The notes under the pieces: generated by a model
What the model saw: only the letters and a program-made list of their open reading frames with translations
Told to the model about the DNA's origin: nothing
The model's database searches: none
Shown here: one piece after another, positions 19,036-30,098 of the stretch
Numbering within the stretch: position 1 is the first letter of the stretch
Layout: each line of letters begins with the position of its first letter
Translations under genes and position numbers: made by a program
DNA from: Ignavibacteria bacterium
GTDB lineage: Bacteria; Bacteroidota; Ignavibacteria; Tepidaquicellales; Tepidaquicellaceae
Length of the DNA: 64,000 bases
Reading direction: 5' to 3'
Assembly (NCBI GenBank): GCA_016783945.1
Contig: JADHVP010000001.1
Coordinates: 1-64,000, forward strand

Positions 19036-20097
19036 ATGATGACACTTAATGACCTTTATTGGGTACTGGGTGAACAAAGACTCGGTCCTTTCGAAAAATA
19101 TTTCGCAAAGGCGTTGAAAAAAGCAGGAAAGAATGTATCTTATACTAATATATATGATGCTTTTCCAGAATATATTCATAAATTAAGCGGATACATTCAC
19201 CGGCTGCCGAGGAAATTGGGAAACGCTGCCGAGAGAAAATATCTTAGTTATGTTAATTCGGTATTCATAAAAAAATATTACAAGGAAAAGCCTTCGAATA
19301 TAATGATATATAATGACTGCCGGATCCTTCCAGAAACACTTCAGCTCTTTAAAAAGAATGGAACGAAAATAACTGTGTTTCTCGGTGATGATCCTAATTA
19401 TTATATACATGGGATGAAGTTCTTTTTGTTTACTGTAATGTTTGCGGATTATGTGATAACAGATGACACGGGCTGGATAGATGGATTAAAATTAGTTGGG
19501 GTTAAGAATATAATATATTCACCAATGGGAACAGATCCGGAAACATTTTTCCCAATGAATCCTTCTCAAGAAGATATAGATAAATATGGTTGTGATGTTT
19601 TGTTTGTGGGAAAAGGTTATTACCTGAATGGCAACGGTATAAGAAGAGCTACTATACTGAATGAACTGACGGATTTTAATATGAAGATTTTCGGGGGGAA
19701 TGACTGGAAAGATTTATTTTATCATTTCCCAAAACTAAAAAAGCATCATGTACCTGGCTGGCTTACGGCTGACAAAGTAAATGTAGCGTGTAATTGTGCG
19801 AAGTTATATCCTGTCTTAATGCAGGCAGGTGTGAAAAATGGGGTTTCGACGAGAGTCTATGATTGTACAGCGTCGGGGATTTTTATTATTTCAGAGTACA
19901 AGAAAGATATTGAGACACTGTTTCCGAATGGAGAGGTTGTTATGTTTAAATCGAAGTATGAGTTAAAAGATTTGGTAAAATATTTTCTGGCTCATGAAGA
20001 TGAAATGAAAGAACATGTTAATAAAGCGAGGGAGATAGTTTTATCAAAATATAACATAGAGCGTTCTGTTAAAGAAATTTTAGAACAATTGAAATAG
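19036..20097 (+). CDS. glycosyltransferase family 1-like (CgeB-type)
   Basis: ITVFLGDDPNYY...YSPMGTDPETFFP...GVSTRVYDCTASGIFIISEYKKDIETLFPNGEVVMF. Confidence 0.75.
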   Translation: MMTLNDLYWVLGEQRLGPFEKYFAKALKKAGKNVSYTNIYDAFPEYIHKLSGYIHRLPRKLGNAAERKYLSYVNSVFIKKYYKEKPSNIMIYNDCRILPETLQLFKKNGTKITVFLGDDPNYYIHGMKFFLFTVMFADYVITDDTGWIDGLKLVGVKNIIYSPMGTDPETFFPMNPSQEDIDKYGCDVLFVGKGYYLNGNGIRRATILNELTDFNMKIFGGNDWKDLFYHFPKLKKHHVPGWLTADKVNVACNCAKLYPVLMQAGVKNGVSTRVYDCTASGIFIISEYKKDIETLFPNGEVVMFKSKYELKDLVKYFLAHEDEMKEHVNKAREIVLSKYNIERSVKEILEQLK

Positions 20098-20386
20098 AAT
20101 AAACTTCAACCTTTTTAAGATTTTTTGAGGTTTATATTGAGAAGTTATTCATATTCATTTTTTTAAATCTGTATTCTTTTTTATTCAATGCGGCGATTTA
20201 TCTTAAAGTTTCAATCAGGTGTTATTACCGATTTGTTTTTATTGTTTTACATCTTTTTTAACATTTATAAATATTACTTTACTTATATAGCAAAGTATAC
20301 AATTCTTTGACAGTGGAAAGCGTTTTCCTGAGAAGTTTTATTAACGAAATTAAGAAATTTGATTTTTTCAAAGTTTAGAATCTAAA

Positions 20387-21670
20387 ATGACTTTAAAGAG
20401 TTTTTGTGTTGAGAATAAGATATTACTACTGATTCTGATATTATCTTTCTTGATAAGGTTTGTTGGTGGTTTTATAATGCTTGATGAAATTCCACAGTCA
20501 TACGAATGGTATCCAACTGCTAAGAATATTGTTGAGGGTAAAGGTACTTTATTGGAATTTACACCTAATGTTGATAATGGTAATGATAAGTTATACATGC
20601 AGTATTATTCTGTAAGACCTCCGATCTACTTACTCTTTTATATAATACTAATTAAGTTTTTCAATAGCTCTTTATTTGTATACTTATTATTACAATCTCT
20701 TTTTTCAGTTTTGTTGATAATAATTTCTTACAAATTATTCCTATTAATATTCTCTAAAAAAATATCTGTAATTGGTGCTGCAATTGTTGGATTTTATCCG
20801 CATTTCATAACCAGAGTATGGAATGCTTCAGAGGACATTGCGTATTTGATATTTATTTTATTATCATTTTATTTTTTGATTTTGTTCTTGAAAAATAAAA
20901 AAAATAAAAACATTTACATAGCCGGATTATTTCTTGGTTGTGCTTTTTTAACTCGCAGTACAATTTTATTCTTTATAATACTTTTATTACCATTCTTATT
21001 TCTAATTATTAAAAATAACCGTTTATTAATTATATCTAAATTTTTAGGAGTTGTTTTACTAACAATTTCTCCTATAATTGTACATAATTTTTTTATATAC
21101 AATAAAGTATTACTATCTGATCATGGTGGTAATCTATTTTGGGTAGGTAATAATAAATATGTCTATGATCAATATCCTGAAGTTACTGTCGATTTAATTC
21201 AAAAACAGTTGTTTAATGATTTATCAAAGGAAGATGTTCGAAAAATGAGAAGTATGAATCATATGGAACAAGAGAATTTTATGTTTAACAAAGCAATTAC
21301 TTTTATCCGGGAAAACCCGTTGTTATATACGAAATCAATAATTAAAAAGGCGGTATCATCGTTTTCTTTTTATTATCACCCAATTGATCTTAAGGAGTCT
21401 CCAAACAGGAAATTTGTAAAAGAATTAATTCATAAATTATTTTACATGCCGCTGTTTATTTTGGGAATGTTAGGTATTATCTTATATTCTAAAAACAAAA
21501 GAAGTGAAAGTATGATTTTCATTTTGTTTTATATTTCATTGATTTGTATGGCTATTATTTATTGGTCACAATCGAGGCATACAATAGTATATCACATCAC
21601 TTTTATATACGGTGTTCTTTTATTATTTTCATATAATAAAAGAATAAGAAATTTTCTAAAATTGGAGTGA
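20387..21670 (+). CDS. ArnT/PMT-like membrane glycosyltransferase (GT39-type)
   Basis: Polytopic 427 aa; FLIRFVGGFIMLDEIPQSYEWYPTAKNIVEGKG...AFLTRSTILFF. Confidence 0.75.
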   Translation: MTLKSFCVENKILLLILILSFLIRFVGGFIMLDEIPQSYEWYPTAKNIVEGKGTLLEFTPNVDNGNDKLYMQYYSVRPPIYLLFYIILIKFFNSSLFVYLLLQSLFSVLLIIISYKLFLLIFSKKISVIGAAIVGFYPHFITRVWNASEDIAYLIFILLSFYFLILFLKNKKNKNIYIAGLFLGCAFLTRSTILFFIILLLPFLFLIIKNNRLLIISKFLGVVLLTISPIIVHNFFIYNKVLLSDHGGNLFWVGNNKYVYDQYPEVTVDLIQKQLFNDLSKEDVRKMRSMNHMEQENFMFNKAITFIRENPLLYTKSIIKKAVSSFSFYYHPIDLKESPNRKFVKELIHKLFYMPLFILGMLGIILYSKNKRSESMIFILFYISLICMAIIYWSQSRHTIVYHITFIYGVLLLFSYNKRIRNFLKLE

Positions 21671-21873
21671 TGCTCCTGAAGGATAATATGCTATTAACAT
21701 TTAGAGTTTAGTTTCATTTGAGAATAAAAGTGATAACTGGTAACAATTAAAACATTTGCTTTTATGATTTGGTATTCAATTTCTTAAAATTCTTACAAAA
21801 TGAAAATATCAGAGTTCATATCCAAATGCCTCGTTAAGAGAAGTCTCAGTGAATTTCAATAAAACAGATATAA

Positions 21874-22986
21874 ATGAAACAAGATAAAATATTCGTAACC
21901 CAACCTTCTTTACCAGATTTAGATGAGTTTATAAATTCTCTTAAAGAGATTTGGGATAGTAAGTGGATAACAAACATGGGAAAGTTTCATAAGGAGTTTG
22001 AAAACCAGCTTACTAATTACCTTGGTGTAAAATATGTTTCATTATTTGCAAATGGTACTATGGCTCTCATTTCTGCTTTGCAGGTTCTAAGGATTACCGG
22101 TGAGGTAATTACAACTCCTTATAGTTTTGTTGCAACCACTCATGCTTTATGGTGGAATGGTATAAAACCAGTTTTTGTGGATATTGAAAATGGCTATTGT
22201 AATTTAAATCCTGAAAAAATTGAAGCTGCTATTACACCTAATACAACTGCAATAATGCCAGTTCACATTTATGGTAATCCGTGTGACGTTAACAGAATAC
22301 AGGAAATAGCAGACGTCTATGGACTGAAGACTATTTATGATGCCGCTCATGCTTTTAGGGTCGAGAGAGATGGAAATTCTATTTTAAATTTTGGTGATCT
22401 ATCTGTACTAAGTTTTCATGCGACAAAGACCTTTAATACAATTGAGGGTGGTGCTATTGTTTGTCAGGACGAGAAAACCAAAAAACGCATTGATTTTTTA
22501 AAGAACTTTGGCTTTGCCGATGAAGTAACTGTGGTAGCTCCAGGAATTAATGCCAAGATGAATGAATTACAGGCAGCTTATGGCTTATTGCAATTGAAAA
22601 CATTTGATGAACAAATAAAGAAACGTGAGGAGATTACTAAAGTATATCGTGATTCGTTAATAGGTGTTAATGGTATTAGATTATTAAAAGACATTGAATA
22701 TATAAAACACAATTATTCATATTTCCCAATTTTTATAGATGATACAATATATCCTATCAGCCGTGATAATTTATATGAGAAACTAAAAGAAAAAAATATT
22801 TTCGGAAGACGTTACTTCTATCCCTTAATTAGTGAGTTCCCTGCATACAGGGGTTTAGCCTCGTCAAAGCCCGCTAATTTACCTGTTGCAAATAAAATAG
22901 CAAACCAGGTTTTGTGTCTTCCAATTTATCCTGATTTATCTGTCAAGAATGTTTTATTAATAATTGACATAATAAAAAATGTGTAA
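21874..22986 (+). CDS. DegT/DnrJ/EryC1/StrS aminotransferase (copy 1)
   Basis: GEVITTPYSFVATTHALWW...FVDIENGYCNLNPEKIEAAITPNT...SFHATKTFNTIEGGAI. Confidence 0.9.
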   Translation: MKQDKIFVTQPSLPDLDEFINSLKEIWDSKWITNMGKFHKEFENQLTNYLGVKYVSLFANGTMALISALQVLRITGEVITTPYSFVATTHALWWNGIKPVFVDIENGYCNLNPEKIEAAITPNTTAIMPVHIYGNPCDVNRIQEIADVYGLKTIYDAAHAFRVERDGNSILNFGDLSVLSFHATKTFNTIEGGAIVCQDEKTKKRIDFLKNFGFADEVTVVAPGINAKMNELQAAYGLLQLKTFDEQIKKREEITKVYRDSLIGVNGIRLLKDIEYIKHNYSYFPIFIDDTIYPISRDNLYEKLKEKNIFGRRYFYPLISEFPAYRGLASSKPANLPVANKIANQVLCLPIYPDLSVKNVLLIIDIIKNV

Positions 22987-23005
22987 ACAATAAATTGTAT
23001 TCTAA

Positions 23006-23677
23006 ATGAAAAATATTGTACTTTTTGGCGGCGGGCTTCATGTACAGTATTGTATTGATATTATTGAAAAAGAAGGAAAATATAACATTGTTGGAATTGC
23101 TGACACAAAAAAGCAAATTGGCTCAGAAATATATGGTTACAAAATAATAGGCAGGCAGGAAAACCTTCAGAAATTAATTAAAGATTTCAACATTGATGCA
23201 GGGATAATAACTATCGGGGATAATTGGTCTCGAAAATATGTTTATGACATAATAAAAAAAATAAAAGATGATTTCATTTTTGTAAATGCAATTCACCCTT
23301 CTGTTGTCATAGGGAAAAATGTTGTATTAGGTCAAGGTTTCGTTGCAATGGCAGGTTGTATTATTAATCCCGGTTCCAGGATTGGCGATTTTTGCTTTCT
23401 TGCAACTGGGGCACAAGTAGAACACAACAATTACTTGGGAGATTTTTCAAGTATTTCTGCAGGATCAATTACGGGAGGGAAAGTAAAAATTGGAAATTTT
23501 TCTGCAATAACGCTCGGTGTTACTATTGTCGATAGAATAACAATTGGAGAGAATTGTGTTGTCGGAAGCGGTGCGCTTGTATTAAATGACCTTCCTGACA
23601 ATGTACTTGCGTATGGAAATCCAGCTAAAGTAATCAGATATAGGAATCCTGGTGAACAATTTTTAGTGTCACAGTAA
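23006..23677 (+). CDS. hexapeptide-repeat acetyltransferase (NeuD/PglD-like)
   Basis: NIVLFGGGLHVQYCIDIIEKEG...left-handed beta-helix repeats...NDLPDNVLAYGNPAKVIRYR. Confidence 0.85.
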   Translation: MKNIVLFGGGLHVQYCIDIIEKEGKYNIVGIADTKKQIGSEIYGYKIIGRQENLQKLIKDFNIDAGIITIGDNWSRKYVYDIIKKIKDDFIFVNAIHPSVVIGKNVVLGQGFVAMAGCIINPGSRIGDFCFLATGAQVEHNNYLGDFSSISAGSITGGKVKIGNFSAITLGVTIVDRITIGENCVVGSGALVLNDLPDNVLAYGNPAKVIRYRNPGEQFLVSQ

Positions 23678-23943
23678 TATTTTTATTCATATTACTTTTT
23701 TCGAATGGACGATAAACGATTCTTTATGTCTGGTCATTTATAAGTAAGAAAAAATAGTTGAACAGGAAAAAATATTACAATGCAAGTCCGAGTTCTCTTT
23801 TAAGGCTGTAAGAGTTGAAGAATATTTATCAGGTTATGTAGTGAAATCATTTTATTATATAGAAGGATAGCTAATTATGACATCAGCGGTCTACTTAAAA
23901 GTGCAACCTTCAGAATTTTATTAATGAGAAGAATATTTATCCA

Positions 23944-24894
23944 ATGAAGATTAACGATAAAAGAAAAATTAATTGCTCTATCATCATTCCAGTATTTCAT
24001 AATGAAGGTTCTATAAATTTTGCATTCAACGAAATTTATTCAAAGGTAATAAATAACTCGAGTTATTCTTTTGAAATTATTTTTATTGATGATGGTTCAA
24101 AGGATAATTCATTAAATGTCCTATTAAACTTACAGCAACAATTCCCGGAGTTAATAAAAGTAATTAAACTTTCGCGGAATTTTGGACAGCTAAGTGCCAT
24201 ATTGGCTGGATTTTCTATAGCAAAGGGAGAGACTTTAGTTAATATATCTGCGGATTTGCAAGACCCACCTGAATTAATAAATGAGTTTTTAAATTATTCA
24301 TACAAAGACAAACATGATATTGTTGTTGCCTGCAGGGATGGCAGAGACGAAGGATTTTATAGAAAATGTACTTCAAGATTTTTTTATTGGTTAATGCGAA
24401 AACTCACTTTAAAAAATATGCCCTTAGGAGGTTTTGATTTCTTCTTAATAAGCTCAAGAATTAAAGAGATAATTCTGTCGAAAAATGAAGCCAATTCATT
24501 TTTACAGGGTCAAATTCTTTGGACAGGATTTAAAACAAAGTTTATTTCTTATGAAAGAAGAAAAAGGCAGCACGGAAAATCTCGCTGGACTTTCGCTGGA
24601 AAGATCAAAATGCTTATTGATGGAGTTATGGCTTATTCATATTTTCCTATAAGGTTAACATCAGTATTGGGGGGATTAGTTTCTCTTTTAGGTTTTATTT
24701 ATGCATTTATAGTTTTCATAGGAAGATTTACTGGTAATTATCCATTTAAAGGTTATGCCCCAATAATTATTTTAATTTTAGTTTTATCTGGCTTTCAAAT
24801 GTTAATGCTTGGTGTTATTGGGGAATACTTATGGAGGACTTTAGATCAGGTTCGTAATAGAACTCCCTATGTCATTGAGAAAATTTACGATTAA
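23944..24894 (+). CDS. DPM1/GtrB-like glycosyltransferase family 2 with C-terminal TM helices
   Basis: CSIIIPVFHNEGSINFAF...IDDGSKDNSLNVL...SADLQDPPELI...YERRKRQHGKSRWTFAGKIKMLIDG. Confidence 0.9.
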   Translation: MKINDKRKINCSIIIPVFHNEGSINFAFNEIYSKVINNSSYSFEIIFIDDGSKDNSLNVLLNLQQQFPELIKVIKLSRNFGQLSAILAGFSIAKGETLVNISADLQDPPELINEFLNYSYKDKHDIVVACRDGRDEGFYRKCTSRFFYWLMRKLTLKNMPLGGFDFFLISSRIKEIILSKNEANSFLQGQILWTGFKTKFISYERRKRQHGKSRWTFAGKIKMLIDGVMAYSYFPIRLTSVLGGLVSLLGFIYAFIVFIGRFTGNYPFKGYAPIIILILVLSGFQMLMLGVIGEYLWRTLDQVRNRTPYVIEKIYD

Positions 24895-24933
24895 TCAGCT
24901 TAAAATTTATTGATTTCGAAAATTATTTGAACT

Positions 24934-25686
24934 ATGAAACAAGACAAATATATACATAGTATGGATTGGGTTGAGGGAAACAATATAATTTTTTCAAATA
25001 ATAGCAATTACAGAAAATATCAATATGATCTTATTGCAAAATATATTGGGAAGAATATTTTAGAAGTAGGTACCGGTGATGGAAGTTTTACCAGTCAGAT
25101 GGTAAATCATAATGATAATATTACGAGAATCATTTCAATAGAGCCTTCGGATACTTTATTAAAACTGCATAGAGATAAATATAAATTTCCCAATATAGTA
25201 TCTGTTTGTAATTTTGATTTGTTTGGTGTTCACCCAGATAGTTTTGGTCTTTTTGATACAGTAATCTTTATTCATGTCTTAGAACATATTGAAAATGATG
25301 AAGAGGTTTTAAATCATACATATAATCTTTTAGAAAAATCTGGACACGTATTAATAGAGGTGCCGGCATTACCGATGTTGTTTTCTGAACACGATAAATC
25401 ATTAGGACACTTTAGAAGATACAACAAGAAATTGTTAAACTCTATTATTGATAACGAAAAATACAAAATAAAAAAAATATGGTATCAGGACCCTATTGGT
25501 GTTTTAGGTTCGCTATATTTTTTTAAATTGAAGAAAATAAAATTGAAATCAAATGAAGGCGACCAGTTAGTAAAAAATCAAGGTTCAGTATATGATAAAT
25601 ATGTTATCCCGTTTGAAAAGTATGTTGAGAAATTTATAAAGTTTCCTTTCGGATTAAGTTTAACAGCTATATTGCAGAAACGTTGA
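24934..25686 (+). CDS. class I SAM methyltransferase
   Basis: ILEVGTGDGSFTSQMV...DTVIFIHVLEHIENDEEVLNHTYNLLEKSGHVLIEVPALPMLFSEHD. Confidence 0.85.
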   Translation: MKQDKYIHSMDWVEGNNIIFSNNSNYRKYQYDLIAKYIGKNILEVGTGDGSFTSQMVNHNDNITRIISIEPSDTLLKLHRDKYKFPNIVSVCNFDLFGVHPDSFGLFDTVIFIHVLEHIENDEEVLNHTYNLLEKSGHVLIEVPALPMLFSEHDKSLGHFRRYNKKLLNSIIDNEKYKIKKIWYQDPIGVLGSLYFFKLKKIKLKSNEGDQLVKNQGSVYDKYVIPFEKYVEKFIKFPFGLSLTAILQKR

Positions 25687-25810
25687 TTAATCAAAAAAGA
25701 TCGATAAACTTGAACAAGTAAATATTAATATTAATAAGTTGTATTCCATTATGGCTGCAAGTAATGTATCTTACAGATTTGGAGTCAAACCATTACATTT
25801 TTAAGCATAA

Positions 25811-27052
25811 ATGAAAGTTATAGAATTTTCCGAATGTTTTCCCAATGGATATGAACCTTTTTCTGGTGAGTTCGTCTATCAGCACTTAGTTCATTTCTCG
25901 AAGTATGCTTCTATTAAAGCTATAGTGCCTTTGCGATATGTTCCTCCTAAAGAATTGTTTTCTCTTAATCCGTTTAAGAGCCTTAGTGAGATTTCAAAGT
26001 GGATTAAAGTTTTAAATAGAACAAAAGATATCCGTCAAAAAAATCTTGAGGTGATAAACTTTAGATATTTCTCACTTCCCAGACCATATTTTGATTATCA
26101 GGATTTGTTTTTATTTAGGAAATTATTTTTCAAAAGAATAAAGAAGTTATTAGGTAACAAGAAAATTGACCTGATATATTGTCATTGGTTCAGACCCGGT
26201 TTATTATTGTGTAAGAAATTATCAGAGCACTATAATGTTCCTTTAGTATTAGATCATCACGAAGATATTAGATCATTAAACAAAGCTTTTCCCGAAAAGT
26301 ATTATAAAATGTTTAAGCTATTTGAATTAGCCGATAAAATAGTTGTGCACAGTGAGCAGAATAGACAAGTTTTAATTGAGGAAGCAGCAAAGCGAGGATT
26401 AAATTTACCAGAAGTTCTGAAGATCTATTTGGGACAAAATTTTATAGTTAATAATAAGGATAAAGAATTTTCAAAAGATGATTTAAAGCTAATTTGTGTT
26501 TCACATTTAACCCATGCAAGAAAAAGGATAGAAATGCTGATAAAAGCTGTAAGTTTAATAAAGAACAATTCTTATTTCAAAAAGAAACTGTCATTGAAAA
26601 TAGTTGGTGATGGTGTATTAAGAAACCAGTATGAGAAATTAGCTGATGAATTATTATTGAATAATAATGTTGAGTTCGTAGGAGGAAAGAATCACACAGA
26701 AATAGAGGAGTTATTAGAAGAGTCAGATTTGTTTATACTTCCGAGTGATTATGAACCATTCGGAGTAGTTTTTATAGAAGCTCTATCTAAGGGAGTTCCT
26801 GTGGTTACGTGCAAGGGAAACGGTGGAGGAGAAGAATTAGCAAATCTTGGTGGTGGGGTTGAATTAGTAGCTCCCAATTCAGAAAGTGAATTATCTAAGA
26901 AAATTATTGAACTTGGGAATGATCATGAAAAGTTAATGACTATGTCAAAGGTAGGGAAAGATATTGTTAGAGAAAACTTTACGTGGGATAAGAACGCATT
27001 GAGCACTTATAAAACTTTTAAGGAAATCATTGCTTCGTATAAACCTAATTGA
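25811..27052 (+). CDS. glycosyltransferase family 4
   Basis: VELVAPNSES; SDLFILPSDYEPFGVVFIEALSKGVPVVTCKGNGGGEEL. Confidence 0.85.
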   Translation: MKVIEFSECFPNGYEPFSGEFVYQHLVHFSKYASIKAIVPLRYVPPKELFSLNPFKSLSEISKWIKVLNRTKDIRQKNLEVINFRYFSLPRPYFDYQDLFLFRKLFFKRIKKLLGNKKIDLIYCHWFRPGLLLCKKLSEHYNVPLVLDHHEDIRSLNKAFPEKYYKMFKLFELADKIVVHSEQNRQVLIEEAAKRGLNLPEVLKIYLGQNFIVNNKDKEFSKDDLKLICVSHLTHARKRIEMLIKAVSLIKNNSYFKKKLSLKIVGDGVLRNQYEKLADELLLNNNVEFVGGKNHTEIEELLEESDLFILPSDYEPFGVVFIEALSKGVPVVTCKGNGGGEELANLGGGVELVAPNSESELSKKIIELGNDHEKLMTMSKVGKDIVRENFTWDKNALSTYKTFKEIIASYKPN

Positions 27053-27108
27053 CTTATGTTGATTATATCAATGCGATTGAAACATATTGTATTCTATTTT
27101 AATAAATT

Positions 27109-28179
27109 ATGAAAAAAATTTTAACAGTCATAGGTGCAAGACCGCAATTCATCAAGTGTGCTCCTGCTTCAAAAGTCATTAGAAAATATTTCAAAGAGGT
27201 ATTAGTCCATACAGGACAGCATTATGACCATGAGATGTCAAGAGCATTTTTCGAGGAGCTCAATATTCCTGAGCCGAATTTTGATTTAGGAATTGGATCT
27301 GATAGCCATTCAGCTCAGACTGCGAAAATGCTGATTGCATTAGAAAAGGTTGTTGAAAAGATCAAACCTGATTTGATGATGGTTTATGGTGATACGAACA
27401 GCACGTTAGCAGGTTCTTTGGTTGCTTCAAAGCTTATGATTCCTTTAGCTCACGTAGAAGCGGGATTGAGGAGTTATAACAGGAATATGCCGGAGGAGAT
27501 AAACAGAATTTGCTCGGATAGGATTTCTGATATATTGTTTTGTCCGACCAGAACAGCAAAAGAGAATTTAGAGAATGAAGGTATAAAGAAAAATGTTTAT
27601 ATGGTTGGTGATGTTATGAAAGATCTTATATTACATACTGTGAGAAGTAAAAATTTTAAGAAACGAATTTTAGAAAATACTCTATTCAACAAGGGACCCT
27701 TTTGTTATTTGACAATTCATCGGCAGGAAAACACAGACGATGTAGTACGCTTTAAAAAAATATTTAGTCTTATCGGTAATATTAAATACAAGGTCATCTT
27801 TCCTATGCATCCAAGGACCAGGAAGCAGATACATAAGAATAAAATTAAGATGCCCGCTAATGTTTGTATTACAAAACCTATAAGTTACTTTGAGAGCCTT
27901 GCATTTCAAATGAACGCTGAATTTGTAATAACTGATAGCGGAGGTATGCAAAAAGAAGCTTATATTCTTGGGACACCGTGTATCACTATAAGAGATGAAA
28001 CAGAGTGGACTGAAACATTAAAGAATGGTTTTAATAAATTAGTTGGGATAGATAAAAAAAAGTTTATGTCAACTGTCGATAAGTGTATAACTTTAAAACT
28101 CAAACCAAATGATAATCTTTTCGGTCATGGGGATGCTTCGGAAAAGATTACAAAAGTTATTAGGAAATATCTTTGTTAA
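27109..28179 (+). CDS. wecB: UDP-N-acetylglucosamine 2-epimerase (non-hydrolysing)
   Basis: VIGARPQFIKCAP...VHTGQHYDHEMS...VYGDTNSTLAGSLVA...HVEAGLRSYNRNMPEEINR...DSGGMQKEAY. Confidence 0.9.
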   Translation: MKKILTVIGARPQFIKCAPASKVIRKYFKEVLVHTGQHYDHEMSRAFFEELNIPEPNFDLGIGSDSHSAQTAKMLIALEKVVEKIKPDLMMVYGDTNSTLAGSLVASKLMIPLAHVEAGLRSYNRNMPEEINRICSDRISDILFCPTRTAKENLENEGIKKNVYMVGDVMKDLILHTVRSKNFKKRILENTLFNKGPFCYLTIHRQENTDDVVRFKKIFSLIGNIKYKVIFPMHPRTRKQIHKNKIKMPANVCITKPISYFESLAFQMNAEFVITDSGGMQKEAYILGTPCITIRDETEWTETLKNGFNKLVGIDKKKFMSTVDKCITLKLKPNDNLFGHGDASEKITKVIRKYLC

Positions 28180-28220
28180 TAGTAGATTTTTATTTTTTTG
28201 TTTTCCATTTATAGTTTTTA

Positions 28221-29387
28221 ATGAAAATACTCCACATTGAAGATAGGTTTCATCCGGGATTAGGACATCAGATAAATAATTTTGCAAAGTTACATGATCC
28301 TAGAATAGAATTTCATATTCTCAGTTCCAATTCATTCTATCCATGGAAAGGATCAAACCCAAAAGAAATAATCACTATTTCAGATAAGGATTTTGAAAAG
28401 AAATACAATGTTATAATTCACAGGACAAACATACTTTTTGAAATTCATAGCAGAGTCTGGATGAAGAAACTGAAAAAGATAATATTGGATATTAATCCGG
28501 ATGTTATTTATGCACATGGGATAGAAACTTTTTCGACTATTAGAGTAATTTTGAGTAAGCTTTCAAAGAAGTATACAACATTTACAGATACACATACTTT
28601 ATTAGGACAGTCGAAAAACAAATTCGTTGGCAGTTTGTTTTACTTTCTATTTAAAAGAACAGTTGTTCCTGTAATGAACAAAAGAAACATTGGAGTATTC
28701 TTTACAGCAGATGAGAATGGAATGATCCTGAAAGATATCTATAGAATTAGAGAAAATAATATCCACAGTTGTTTGATTGGTACCGATACATCGAAATTCT
28801 ATTTTGATGATATTCAAAGAAAATCATTAAGAGAACAATACAATATCAAGAATACTGATATTGCTATCATATACACCGGAAAACACAATGTTATAAAGCA
28901 GCCCCATCTTGTTCTGGAAGCGGTTAAAAACCTTGAAAGAAAAAACACTATAAAACTTTTTTTGTTTTTTATAGGAAGTAAAGATGAAAAATATTTTAAG
29001 AAACACTTTGGTGAACGATCCAATTACAAATTCGAATTAATTTACATTACTGAAATTGAAAATGATGAACTTTATAAATATTATTCAATGGCAGATATAG
29101 CTATTTTTCCAAAAGAAAATACTTTGAGCACACTCGATGTGCAAGCCTGTAAACTGCCTGTAATATTGGAGGACAATCAGACTAACAGGGATAGAATTAG
29201 AAACAGTGGTTTATTATATAAAAAAAATAATTTGAGTGATCTATCTGATAAAATTTATGAGCTGATTACAAATAATGAATTGAGAAAAAAACTTGGAGAG
29301 AACGGATTAGTCTTAATCGAAGAAGTTTATGATTATAAAAAAATAATTTCTGACATGGAAAATATTCTTACAAAGAATGAACCTTAA
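28221..29387 (+). CDS. glycosyltransferase family 4-like
   Basis: DVIYAHGIETF...IIYTGKHNVIKQPHLVLEAVKNL...MADIAIFPKENTLSTLDVQACKLPVI. Confidence 0.75.
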   Translation: MKILHIEDRFHPGLGHQINNFAKLHDPRIEFHILSSNSFYPWKGSNPKEIITISDKDFEKKYNVIIHRTNILFEIHSRVWMKKLKKIILDINPDVIYAHGIETFSTIRVILSKLSKKYTTFTDTHTLLGQSKNKFVGSLFYFLFKRTVVPVMNKRNIGVFFTADENGMILKDIYRIRENNIHSCLIGTDTSKFYFDDIQRKSLREQYNIKNTDIAIIYTGKHNVIKQPHLVLEAVKNLERKNTIKLFLFFIGSKDEKYFKKHFGERSNYKFELIYITEIENDELYKYYSMADIAIFPKENTLSTLDVQACKLPVILEDNQTNRDRIRNSGLLYKKNNLSDLSDKIYELITNNELRKKLGENGLVLIEEVYDYKKIISDMENILTKNEP

Positions 29388-30054
29388 ACGATTTTTAAAA
29401 ATACTTATAAGAAAAGATTTGTATACTAAAGTTCAGTATGGATGTTTAACTGAGACACTTGGCAATCCCGGAGCAGCTTTCACAATATGCACGGATAAAA
29501 TAGATGAGAACTCGGTTGTTTATTCTTTTGGTATAGGTACAGATATTTCATTCGATGTTTCATTAATTGACAAATACAAATTAAACGTTTGTGCTTTTGA
29601 TCCAACACCTCGTTCGTTAAAGTGGTTGGAGCAACAAGAGCTGCCTGAAAAATTTAAATACTATGATTATGGTTTGGCATCGTTCGATGGTACTGCAAGT
29701 TTTTTCTCACCAGGCAATCCCGATTATGTTTCGTTCAGTATGGAAAAGAATACTTCTGTGTCTTCAGATTCAGTCGAGGCAGAAGTTTTTAAACTTAATA
29801 CAATTATGGAAAGACTTGGTCACAATAAAATTGATATTTTAAAAATGGATATTGAGGGAGCAGAGTACGATGTTATAAGTGACATTACAAAGTCAAATAT
29901 AGAAATTGGACAATTATTGGTTGAATTCCACCATCGTTTAATATCGAATGGTATAAAAAAAACAAAACAATCTATACAAGATTTGAATGATGCAGATTAT
30001 AAAATATTCCATGTTTCAGATACGGGAGAGGAATTATCATTTATGAAAGTATAA
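29377..30054 (+). CDS. FkbM-family methyltransferase
   Basis: VYSFGIGTDISFDVSLIDKY...DILKMDIEGAEYDVISDI. Confidence 0.85.
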   Translation: MNLKRFLKILIRKDLYTKVQYGCLTETLGNPGAAFTICTDKIDENSVVYSFGIGTDISFDVSLIDKYKLNVCAFDPTPRSLKWLEQQELPEKFKYYDYGLASFDGTASFFSPGNPDYVSFSMEKNTSVSSDSVEAEVFKLNTIMERLGHNKIDILKMDIEGAEYDVISDITKSNIEIGQLLVEFHHRLISNGIKKTKQSIQDLNDADYKIFHVSDTGEELSFMKV

Positions 30055-30098
30055 ATTGTAATTAACAATCTTTAATTTTTTACTTTATTAACTTCTTT

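Noticed and set aside
23678-23943. Degraded gene in the 266-bp gap before 23944
   Set aside because: I could not read any continuous family-like translation in any frame.
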